This document shows positions 45,222 through 55,585 of a stretch of DNA of 64,000 nt, in pieces. The translations under genes and the position numbers were made by a program. The notes beneath the pieces are model-generated. The model was not told the origin of the DNA, ran no database searches, and saw nothing but the letters and a program-made list of their open reading frames with translations. This DNA comes from Usnea hakonensis. Lineage: Eukaryota; Ascomycota; Lecanoromycetes; Lecanorales; Parmeliaceae. The stretch covers positions 434,001-498,000 of the forward strand of contig BLJB01000064.1 in NCBI GenBank assembly GCA_013423325.1, read 5' to 3'. How positions within the stretch are numbered: position 1 is the first letter of the stretch; the number at the start of each line of letters is the position of its first letter.

Positions 45222-47682
45222 CTATTCGTGGTATTCCTTCGCATCGTCAAAGTGGTCCGAATCCGAGTCACGACGCAGTAAGCCGGTTTCCACCAGCTCT
45301 TCCTTCATCTCCGGTTGTTGGCCCATATTGATGACGCTCAGAAGACCGGTGAAGGCGTCGATCAACTCCTCGGATACATCTGGCCTATCGCGTAGGCGAC
45401 TTGCAAAGTCGCCGCTCATGTAGTCTTTGTCGTAGCTCAGGGCAAAGTGGTCCACGCTGGTCAGAATTTTGATCGTCTCCAAATCAGCGTACGACGCTGC
45501 AATCTGGAGGAGATTTGGACCTTGAAGTCGCGGACATGTGCTGTACTCACGCCACCGATCGAGTAACAGCTGGAGAACATTGTGGCTGTTGTGTGTGATG
45601 GCAGTGGTCAGGGGGGTTTGTGCAGTTATGGATGTCGCATTGATGTTGGCGCCATACTCCAAGAGTAACACGGCAAAGTCAATGTTGTCATTTCGAGCGG
45701 CGTGAAGAAGCGAGGTTCGGCCCTCAGCGCCACACGATTCGATGTCGGCCCCAAAGTCCAGAAGTGTCTTGAGGACCAGCGTATCTGAAGCGATTCGGGC
45801 AGCACAATTGAGCGGACTGCCTCTTTGCATTTTTAACCCAAGAAGGGTGGGGTCCGGGTTAGCACCAGCTTCGAGAAGCAGGCGAACGCAAACGGCATGG
45901 TTCTGTGCAGCAGCGTACATCAGGGGCCCAGAGTTTTGGAAGTCCACAAGATTGGGGTCGGCACTATAGCTCAGTAGTTTTGCGACAGATCGTTCGTCTC
46001 CTCTCGCAGATGCCCACATCACAGGAGTCCGGCCCATGGCATCCGTCGTGTCAACCTCGTCTGCGTGAAGCTTGATCTCTGTCTCCAGGTCTAATAACGA
46101 AAGACCCAGGACGATTCTATGCAGCTGGGTGAAATCTTGCTCTTCAACAAAATCACTTGATTTCGTGAGACAGCTCAGGAGCTCCGCGGCTTCTTTGGAC
46201 AAAGCTCCTTGAAGCAGGAAGTCACAAGCTTTGTTTTTTGGACTATCGTCATTTTCGGATATGGGTCTGCAGGACATAGATCAACCAATCTGGCAAACGG
46301 GTAAAACCTTCGAAGTGCACTCACTTGTAATCGATATCTGCTCCTGCGTGTACCAAGAACTGGCAAGTTGCGTTCTGTTTGCCGTACAGAGCCCACTACG
46401 TGGATTCTTAATAAGATCTCGTTGAAAGTGAAGAATGTCACCTACTCGAAGAAGTGAATAACCTCGGGTGCTACTCACGTCCTGCGGAGACGCGAGGCCA
46501 CGTACAAAGAGGTCTTTCAACGCATCGATGTTTCCTTCCAACGCAAAATTGACGCACGGCGCAGAGTCTGGAACTCTTCTCAGGGTTTTCAATTGAAATT
46601 GAGGCCCGAGATTCTGGGAAAAGCCGGCTTGTAGACTAACTATCTGAGACCAAAAGAAACCCAGTGGGAACCAATATTCAAGGCTAACACGAGGAACTTG
46701 ACCTTTCTGGCATTGTTGACTACTACATTTTGGACTGAAGAGCGGTAGGCCGGTGTAACCGATGAACATTTGCCCAAGCACACGATTAAAAAAGGTAGGT
46801 GAGGCAGATTTCTTGTACTCGTGACACGAACAAGGGCATCTAAGCCGACATGCCGAGGAGTATTGCAAGACCCTCACACCGACACCTTCCGACTGTGGAA
46901 GATCTTGGGGTTTCTTTTTTGCTTTGATTGCTGGGCTGCGTTGACGTCGGTTGTGAAGAGGTGCCCGGTAAAATGGACCCAACTGGGTAGTCTGACCATC
47001 TTGCCATTGATTTGATTGATTTTCAAGCAATTCAACTAATCTGCCAACTCTTTCATCCACCCGCTGGTTGAGATCAGACTGCTGGAGCAATTGGTCCCGA
47101 AGCACAGCCTGCTCCTGAGAAGAGTGGCTGGCGACGGTGGAAATGTTTTCAATATCCACCCGAACACGCACCATGTCTCGGCTAGCCATTATCTCGATAT
47201 TCAGCCGACACACTCATATCAACTACAAGAGTCAAAAGAAAAGGGCTAACGTACGAGTGAGAAGCGCCTAGAAATATGTTGAGACTGCACTTGACAGAAT
47301 TAATTCCGGTTTGCAAACCTTGTAGTCTTTCCTGTTCTTTGTGCCACCTGTAGCCGCGGAAAACGGAAGTCTTGGCGTCGATGCAGGTATCGCAAAGACG
47401 ATTGACAATGGCTCTTAGCTCGTCCAACTTGGCTTTGGCCTCGTCCAGGAGGTGCTGGATGTTGGCTGGCTCGCGATCGATGGAAGGCAGAAGCTCTCGT
47501 TCTCGGACGAGGGCAGCTACTTGGTGTAATACCAATTCGATGTCAACAACCTCATTATTTAGGGCGTGTAATCTACCAGGGACCGCCTTGTGGAGTCCGC
47601 GCAATTTTGCGAAAGTAGTACAAGTCTGGGCGGCGAGAGTAGCGACGGCGATGACGCTTGCAGCAAGCGACAAGGGGTCCAT
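45222..47682 (-). CDS. ankyrin protein with fungal STAND-type N-terminal domain (paralog 2)
   Basis: Four exons, 47255-47682, 46446-47181, 46325-46395 and 45222-46266 (phases 2, 0, 2), code for 759 residues. Exon 1 starts MDPLSLAASVIAVATLAAQ, a fungal N-terminal domain as on STAND proteins. Exon 2 has a helical stretch (QSDLNQRVDERVGRLVELL) and a Cys/His-rich patch (CRLRCPCSCHEY ... CSSQQCQKG) that could bind metal. Ankyrin repeats begin at FALEGNIDALKDLFVRGL and continue through exon 4 (MGRTPVMWASARGDERSV, GPLMYAAAQNHAVCVRLLLE, GRTSLLHAARNDNIDFAVLL, QTPLTTAITHNSHNVLQLLL). No ATPase domain. Same exon phases and aligned core as the gene at 10912-13554, so a paralog. Confidence 0.8.
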
Positions 47683-48143
47683 CCTAGGATACTTTCAAAG
47701 TGCTCCTAGTCCTGTCAGATCAGGCTGGTTCCGGGAACGGGCCCTATTATTTATTATTGTTATCATAAAGCAAGGTACTTATCGTTAACGTGGTACCTAA
47801 ATCTTAGTCCCTATTCTTCAGAATTCAATTGAACTCTGAAGCCCATTTGACTGCTTGTATACTCAAACACGAAAAGATGATTTTTCTCTTTGAAGGTCCC
47901 TGGATTTCTCTGCGTCAGTCTCAGCTAGCGCTTATCTTTGGCCAATCAAATTGTCATACTGATATTACCTTAGCTCCCAAAATGGAAGGAGTACGTAATA
48001 TTGAACCCCGCAACTTCGATTCTACAATTTCAATGCGAGAACTACTGATTCCATCAGTGGAAGAGCTGTCCCATGTGTGAGGACGCACACGATGAACCTT
48101 ACACCAAGAACTTGATCCGTCAAGAGCCCAAACTTAGCTCAAC
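47683..48143. promoter_or_regulatory. divergent promoter region between ankyrin paralog 2 and P-loop gene
   Basis: About 460 bp between start codons. A CCAAT word is present near 47942. No other motif is convincing. Confidence 0.35.
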
Positions 48144-48856
48144 ATGAATGCGGCACCCTTGATCGTACTGAATGGCTACCCTGGTGTGGGCAAGTCATCA
48201 GTAGCTTCAGCGTTACAGTAACATCAAGCCCCCACAGGCTATCTGGGAACATGACATGCTGAGTAGAGGTGCAGAGCTTTGATCCCGGAGTCGAGATGCT
48301 TGCAAAGCCATTTGCTCATCGAACCCGTGGCTGCACTCCTTGAGCGGGATGAGACTGGATATCGTCATCTGCGAAAAGCACTTGTTTGTGTCTCCGTTGC
48401 ACACCAAGAAACCTTGTTCTCTGGCTGACATGTCCCTACTGGCAGCGAACCCCGATCTTGGATTGTATCGCCAATAACCCGTCTCTGCAACACCGCACTA
48501 TCATCACCACATACTACCAAGAGACGCTTGAAGACCGTGAGATAGATCTCAAGGAATTTTTCGAGAGCGCTATGAGAGGCGGGCGACCTTTTATGGTGTT
48601 CATCCTAAGCTGCAGTCCTCAAGAGAATACCAGAAGACTGCTTGGCCGGTCGAGAAGCTCGAAATCCAGTTTGAGGGATGAAAACATTTTGAATGATATC
48701 CGACAAAATCATTTTGTCTATTCCTTCTTCGATGACGGTTTCCAAAAGCCAGATGTTTGGGAATATCAGTTGGACATAGAGGACACTAAGCCGGAGGAGG
48801 CTGCGCGGAAGATACTAGAGCTTATGAAGGGCGTTCCGCCGACGTATCACGAATGA
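48144..48856 (+). CDS. P-loop NTPase, predicted small kinase
   Basis: Three exons, 48144-48217, 48275-48383 and 48446-48856 (introns 57 and 62 nt; phases 2 and 0), encode 197 residues. The start reads MNAAPLIVLNGYPGVGKSSV, with the Walker A motif GYPGVGKS at residues 11-18. Exon 2 contributes SHLLIEPVAALLERDETGY and exon 3 begins PILDCIANNPSLQHRTIITT, then RPFMVFILSCSPQENTRRLL (LID-like arginines). This matches the size and order of shikimate/adenylate-kinase-like fungal proteins with unknown substrates. Unspliced, the gene looks broken after codon 25; all stops fall in the introns. The first base of intron 2 (GTTTGT) is a weak donor. Confidence 0.72.
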
Positions 48857-50042
48857 AACTATGTACGTTTTTGTGGCTTCGTCGATAAACCTCGATACTC
48901 TCATCCGCGGATGGTTCAGAGAGAAGGCTACATCTGGTTGGTACGCAGTGAGTAAAGCCATTTGCGTCGACAGCAGAAAATGGATCGTTTCAAAATGGTA
49001 CAAGGAGGGTCCTCGTTATAGAACAGGGTGGAAGTCCCTGCCACTAAGCCAAAAGAGCGCCCGACCCTGCCAAGACAAAAACTTGTAACTAGAAGGTCGG
49101 GAAAGGAAGGAGCACAATTTAGGGCACAGTATATTCACCAAGAGTCTTGGTTTCATGCGGTCCACTGGGCATGATTCACAATGACGAATCAAATTTGCGT
49201 ATCTCTATGGCAAAATGGAACCTGATTTACAAACTCCATCCTACTTATGCTGTCCTCGTCTTCGAAAGTCGTCTGCTTCTTTCCGTCAGCTACTTCCGTC
49301 CATGAGCACGGGGGCGTCTTCCCGTCCTCAAGAGCACGCACATCAATGACAGTCTCATCAGGCAGATGGCTCAATTTTCACACCCAATCCCTGCTAGAGA
49401 CCAGGAAACCAAATACGATACGAGCCTGTCCCATGGATCGAGAACGGAAAGATGTGGACCCCGTGACCACACGCGCTCTAGCTGACGCCCTGGACAGCTT
49501 TATTTTCTTCGATATGGACATTGTGTTGGAGGAACCCTTCCTCCCTTCAATCACCACGCACTCGCCCTGCTATTCGAGACGAGCTTCAGGCCCCAGCGGG
49601 ACGAGCAGTCGTCCCACTCTGCTATTTGGGAATATGCCATGAACAAAGACCCGCAGAGTACGAGCCCTGTCTTCCCTTCCAGCAGCTAGTTGATGGTATC
49701 ATCTACACATGCTGCTAGTCATGAATCTCCACCAAGAGGAGGAACCTGCAAAGCATGAACTCTGATGCATTTGAAGAGTCGGTCAAGTTGAATACTGCCG
49801 TCAAAACTGCAGAAGGGAAGCTGGTGAATTTAATTTACTGATCGATATCGGTGTAAGATGGTGATATGGGCATATGTGCTGTGTGTGGGTATGGGCTTGG
49901 AAAGTAGCATAGCATGACGGAAGTCATTCGGATACAAAGATATGTTGTCTAATAGCCATTCACAGCAAAGTGATATTGCGGAGACATTTCCAAAGTCTGT
50001 CTTGGTGGGCAGGTAGTATGTACAATCGGATGATAATCAAGT
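48857..50042. other. intergenic stretch with possible decayed frames
   Basis: Frames at 49189-49374 (minus) and 49247-49642 (plus) overlap each other and lack domains or good starts. I cannot support a gene here. Confidence 0.4.
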
Positions 50043-51962
50043 CTAAGCATCCGTGATGCATCCATGGCTTGCGTCCGTGACAATGCTATGCCACGCGTCA
50101 GCTCATTATAGAAGATTCGCATGCTGGGAAAGGGAAACAGTAACGTACCTAGCATATTTCTTCAACGTGCCTTTTTGGTATTTCAATCCTGGCTGAATCC
50201 ACTCTCCCCTTCTCTTCTCCACCTCCTTCTCATCCACAAGTAAGTCCAACCTTCTTGTCTCGGCATCAATGACCACCTCATCACCATCTCTTATCAGCGC
50301 GATCGGTCCTCCTTCCTGCGCTTCCGGCACGATATGCCCAATCAAAAAGCCATGACTGCCCCCGCTAAATCTACCATCCGTGATCAAAGCAACATCCTTG
50401 CCCAGGCCTGCACCCATAATTGCGGAGCTCGGCTTTAACATCTCAGGCATACCCGGGCCGCCCTTGGGTCCTTCATACCGAATCACAATGACAGTCTTCT
50501 CACCCTTCCTGATGGCACCTTTCTCAAGAGAAAGTACCATGTCATCCTCTGAGTCGAAAACCTTGGCCTTGCCGACAAAGCGCAGCCCCTCTTTGCCCGT
50601 GATTTTGCCAACGCAACCACCTGGTGCAAGACTACCGCGTAAGATTTGGATGTGGCCGGTTTGCTTGATGGGGCTACTCAAGGGACGGATGATGGTCTGA
50701 TCCGAGGGAAAGTCGGGAGCGGTTTTGAGGTTCTCGGCCAATGTCTGACCAGTGACTGTCATGCCTTTGCCCGTGATAACTCCCTCTTTCAGTAGGAGTT
50801 TGAGAAGAGCAGGTGTGCCGCCAATGTTGTGGAGATCAGCCATTACGTATTTGCCTGAGGGTTTGAGATCGGCTAGGAAGGGAGTGCGATCACTGACGCT
50901 TTGGAAATCGTCAACGGTAAGGTTGATACCGACAGAGTGGGCGATGGCTATTAGATGAAGAACGGCGTTGGTGGACCCGCCAGTGATGTTGACCACAATC
51001 ATGGCATTCTCGAAGGCTTCTCGAGTCAGGATATCCGAGGGTCGTATGTCTTCAGTCAACAGCTTCTTGATGGCACCACCAGCGGCGAGACATTCGAGCT
51101 GCTTGGCTCTAGATTCGGCGGGATTGGATGAGGAGCCGGGGAGAGTCATGCCCATGACTTCTATAGCCGTAGCCATTGTGTTGGCGGTGTACATACCTCC
51201 GCAGGCGCCTCCACCAGGGCAAGCATTTCTTATGATATCGAAGCGTTGTTCCTCATTGATCTCGCCAGTGATAAATTGCCCATAAGCTTGAAAAGCAGAG
51301 ACAATGTCAATGTCGGCGTTGTCTTGAGTAACGGCACACCCGGGCTTGATCGTACCACCGTACACCATCAACGACGGTCGATTGACACGTCCCATAGCCA
51401 TGATTACGCCTGGCATGTTCTTGTCACAGCCTGGTATTGATATGTTTGCGTCATACCATTGGCCACCCATGACGGTCTCAATTGAGTCAGCAATCAAGTC
51501 CCTTGACTGTAACGAATACCGCATTCCCTTCGTACCCATTGAAATGGCATCGCTGACTCCTATAGTATTGAATTGGTATCCTATCAGCCCAGTTCGCTCG
51601 ACCCCCTCTTTGACCTTGTTGTTGAGATCCAAGAGATGCATGTTGCAAGGATTGCCCGAGTACCAGACTGATGATATCCCCACCTGCGCTTTTGACATGT
51701 CTGAGGGTTCGAGGCCGGTAGCGTAGAGCATTGCCTGTGAGGCGCCCTGCGACTTTGGCTGTGTGACATGCTGGCTGACTTTATTGAGCTGGGGCGCGGG
51801 AGACTCAATTTTCCGCTTGGCCGTGGTCGTGAAACTTTTGACCCTAGCTACGCATCAAAATTGCCCAATGGTTGGGGTTTCATATACTGACTGTCGTTCT
51901 ACACATCTCCGCAGATTTGTATGCGAGAGAGCCGCTCGGGCTCGGAGGGTAGGAAGAAGCAT
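50043..51962 (-). CDS. ilv3: dihydroxy-acid dehydratase (branched-chain amino acid synthesis)
   Basis: Three exons, 51892-51962, 50149-51834 and 50043-50085 (phases 2 and 2), code for 599 residues, the usual family length. The N-terminus MLLPTLRARAALSHTNLRRC is Arg-rich without acidic residues, fitting a mitochondrial presequence. Iron-sulphur and Mg ligands are present: NPCNMH, PGCDKNMPG and GGACGGMYTANTM. Further family blocks: MLKPSSAIMGAGLGKDVALI and TDGRFSGGSHGFLIGHI. The enzyme dehydrates 2,3-dihydroxy-isovalerate and its homolog to the keto acids of Val and Ile/Leu synthesis. The last 14 residues (SIVTDASHGCITDA) come from a small third exon. The first intron's donor (GTCAGT) is weak, so the exon 1 join is the least certain part. 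Confidence 0.93.
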
Positions 51963-52678
51963 AGGGATGACCAAAGACTTGTGTCTTTCATGCCATGATT
52001 AATGGAATGTAGACATCGAAGCGAAGGAAGGTGAACCCAATTGCTATCTGTTCACCTTGATCTTTGGCCTATTCTTTTCCAGAGGTTCGCCAGCTCGGCT
52101 AAGTTTCCGTACGAGTACATTTTTATCATGGGGGAGAAAAAGTGGGAGTTGCACCATTATGTTGTACAATATATAACTGAGGACCAAAGAGAAATCTAGT
52201 CAACATTGCCGGCTAGCACCACTGGTTGATATGATTGATCTATGTCATGAAAACGTCGATAGAAGTGAATATATCACGTCGACTTGCCTAGTCTAATTAC
52301 CCTGGATTACAGGAATGGTATTCTCCATGTTAAGCAACACAAGTAATCACAGGTTCGAGGCCTGTTTCATTGCGTGAGTGGTATTAATGGAAGTAGCCTG
52401 TCATAGGCTTCCTACTAAATTCACGTCGACATTGTGCCCAAGATTCAAAACGCCGGTGACACGAATTGTCTGAGATTGGCTCTTTCAATAAGCCTGAACT
52501 CCTCCAGGCCCTTAGCCTGGGCTTAGCAACACCCTTAAAAAACGACACTTCAGAATCAAATCATAAAGTCGTTATCTTAGTCAGAAGTCATAAGGTCGAA
52601 TCCCACTTACACTCATCCATCTGTCATTCTGACCCTTGGACGGTGGTTCTGTCAGTAGTCTGCTCCTTTGGCAAACAG
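51963..52678. other. intergenic stretch upstream of the dehydratase gene
   Basis: No gene supported. An isolated Pol III B-box-like word lies near 52353-52363 without a tRNA fold around it. Confidence 0.45.
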
Positions 52679-54564
52679 CTAACCCCATATCTTAGCGGTG
52701 ACGGCTTTGGTCGCTAGAACTTCCACCCTTTTCGCATAAACCTTCATCATATGCATGACAGGATCTCCAAATACCACACCTCTCAGCTCCTGGTCACAAG
52801 TGATCTCTGCTTTAACATCATCCTCGGCCCCAGTAGTGGAAGTCGTATCCTCCCTTAGCACAACCAAGCGGCCAGCATTCGACAATGCGCCAGCCGGAAC
52901 CTTCCACACGGGAGCTTGGACGGGTGTGGCGAGTGCGCTTGGAGCTGAACTTTGCGAGCCTGTTGCCTTCTTGGCCTTGGCCTTCCGCTTGCAAGGCTTT
53001 AGGACAGGCAAGGATGCGACACATTGGGCGCCTGGAGCAGGCGAAGCATAAAGATTGAGCAGAGAGCGGACATATGCTTTATCTGCGCGGGGGACTGGGT
53101 CGCCTTCGTTTATGAGTGACATGAACAGTGACTTTTTGTAGCGTAAGGTAGGAGGCTTCAAAAGCGGGAGGAGCGAAATTGGCGGAGTGCCAAAAGTTAT
53201 GCAATGGATGCGCTTAAAGCCTAAGAGACTGTTAGCCATAGACTTCTCAGATCAGTAATCAAGGAGGCACAGGCATGAGTACGCACAGCCGGTGAGGGTG
53301 TTGAGCTCTGATTTCACATGCTCCGCAAACATGTGGGCGTATAGGAGACTTGCCACTGCTCCACCTGCGGAGTGGCCCGTCATGAGTAAGGAGCAGCTGC
53401 TGCGTGCAGGGTTCTCCGCAAGTAGGGACCGAAGACGAGTAGCTACTGGCTTGATCATCGTGCGGGCTACCGATAAGAAGCCAGAATGGCAGAGGTTGCC
53501 GGGATCATCCTTTAGAATGGTAAGCTTTGCAAATTTGGAACATGTGAGTATGGTTTTACCAAAAAGTCATGGGGTGACACTGGTGACGAGTTCAGATTGA
53601 CTGCCCAGTCAATGAATGTCTGACTTCCGCGTATGGCAAATACCACACAATTCATATCATCGATCGGCATAGACTTGATGACCATGGCTTTAGTTCCCAG
53701 CCGCCAGTCAGCATTGACGAAAGCTTCCCTCTCGTCCCCTGTTGGCTTATTGTAGGCTCGTTGTGAATATTGTGCTGCGAGGCAAAGCAGGGGGTACGCC
53801 GGTAGGTATCTAGAGCTCTCGCAATTAGTAGCCAAACTAGCGATATGAGCTTAGAAAATTTGGGAGCCTTACAATTGTAATGCTGGAAGGTTGGGCGGGA
53901 GTTTGGAGTTTGCGTATAGATTGACCTTTGCAAAGTAATTTGTACCAACGACCGCTGTGGATATAGCTCTGTTCGCGCCCCGAGATACCTGACGAGTTCC
54001 AAATCCCCACCCTCCTCTGAGACCTGACTGCTGGTCATCTTCTATTACTAGCTCTTGCTCGTTTCCATCGAATTGCTCGCCATCGATCGAAGTGATGACT
54101 GCATCGAACTTCGTGGAGATGAGATCACAGAGAGCTTCATGGGCGATAGCCTCAGGACTTGGCGGTTGAAACTGAACAGAACGCTCATTTGTCGGACGAT
54201 CTGAGTTGATAGCTGGTCTGCGCAGATTCGCGTCAGGGGAGACAGCGTGAAAGCCATTGCCTGTCGTTGGTTGTGACAGTGGAATGTGTGAGGATAGGGG
54301 AGAGGTATGCGGAGGGGTGCGCAAGGATTGGTGAGACGGTTGTGGCAAGCCTATCTGCTCCGGAGGGAAGAGAACAGAGTATCGAGGAGGTTGATCAAGC
54401 TGAGGTTCTGCCCGTGTCCGCAACGGCAATGGTGGGTTGTTTGGAGGTGTCGATGATGTAGTTGGTGGGGATGCCTTGGCGAGCTGTTTCCGCCCCGCCA
54501 CCACCGCGGTCCGTCTTGGGCTTTTCCTTGCTGGATGCTTGCTCTTTTTTACTGTCTCTGTCAT
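52679..54564 (-). CDS. class 3 lipase-like serine hydrolase
   Basis: Four exons, 53873-54564, 53560-53809, 53287-53509 and 52679-53220 (phases 2, 0, 1), code for 568 residues. The first 230 residues are basic and Pro/Ser-rich without domains. The alpha/beta-hydrolase part begins near PAYPLLCLAAQYSQRAYN. The nucleophile elbow GHSAGGAVASLLY puts Ser at about residue 361, in the GxSxG setting. NEGDPVPR holds the likely catalytic Asp and VFGDPVMHMMKV the likely His. An oxyanion-strand block VFAIRGSQTFIDW precedes them. There is no signal peptide, so it is probably intracellular and acts on acylglycerols; the substrate is not known. A Lys/Ala/Pro-rich insert lies between Asp and His. Confidence 0.85.
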
Positions 54565-55102
54565 ATTTGCTCATTTTACTGATGCACTTGAAGAGTGAAA
54601 GATAGATTGCACTACAGAACCTTGACTGCTCGGTCATCTGAACGCCGATCAGAACGCTCAATCTGCCTACCTAGACAGTGCATGTAGACGCATGCAAGTC
54701 AGGCACACAGCCTCCTTGCAAGCGCCCTCAAGGCACTCATTTCTGCTGCGCCATTCGTTGACTCCACACAGACCACCGCAGTAACCTGCACCCCTTTCAT
54801 ATCATTGCATAATGGAGATAATAGTTATCCAATTGAATTACGTGACCATGTGATCGTGATGAACAGGGACATTGCGTCCGCATTTACGTACGAGTACCAA
54901 ACGGTGTTTCAGATCAAAAGGGTCGCCGTACACCAGTCGCCCAGTCCACGCAAGCATCCTGATAGCCAGTCCCAAATTTGGTCATACCTAAGTAAATACA
55001 CGCCTCACAAGGCGTCGATGAATACTCAAAGGGGGGTCCATCTGCCGAAGATGGTATCTACCTGGCTCTAATGACGTCCTTATGTAACGATGAAATCAAA
55101 TC

Positions 55103-55585
55103 TTATTCACTTGAGGAATCTATGTCTCCTTCGTCCTTTTCAGCAGACTCTCGGTACGATGTCCGAGCTGAGCTCACATTCGACATCCAGAGACGGAGGA
55201 ATGGACAAAAATAGAGACGAAAAGACATCCCAACATGCAATCCCGTAACAGCTGGCCAGCAGCGATTGCTTTTTGACAAAGATGTGCTGCTAATGGCGCG
55301 GAGATAGCCTAGATCCACCAACGGCTCCTTCGCCATCTGCATCGCCGCCGGCCGCCGCCATATTCCATCAGCCACAAGATCTACGACTCCATCCCACAAG
55401 ACCACCGTCCCAATTGCAATACAAACCACACAAGATGAAACTCCCAATAGACAAAAATCATACCGCCCTAAGCACCGCTCTCGTGCCGATCTTGCTGAAG
55501 AATGAAAATACGGGGCTACAGTTCCACGTGGTGGTGCATACTTTATGTCATACCCGTATTGTGGATCGGGATGGTTATCTGCCAT
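55103..55585 (-). CDS. possible small membrane protein
   Basis: An ATG at 55583-55585 with a good context (AAGATGG) gives 160 residues (MADNHPDPQYGYDIKYAPPRG...). One hydrophobic stretch (FCLLGVSSCVVCIAIGTVVL) could span a membrane. The frame is open further upstream to 55792. The C-terminus is acidic (EKDEGDIDSSSE). No family recognised, and other frames are also open in this region. Confidence 0.3.
   Translation of the reverse strand: MADNHPDPQYGYDIKYAPPRGTVAPYFHSSARSARERCLGRYDFCLLGVSSCVVCIAIGTVVLWDGVVDLVADGIWRRPAAMQMAKEPLVDLGYLRAISSTSLSKSNRCWPAVTGLHVGMSFRLYFCPFLRLWMSNVSSARTSYRESAEKDEGDIDSSSE

Noticed and set aside
49189..49642. Overlapping plus and minus frames near 49.2-49.6 kb
   Set aside because: Each has some protein-like composition but neither has a good start, domain or partner exon; they cannot both be real and I cannot choose.
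52340..52380. A tRNA-like T arm and perfect B-box word (ACAGGTTCGAGGCCTGT)
   Set aside because: No matching acceptor or anticodon stem upstream and no A-box at the right spacing; probably chance or a very old remnant.
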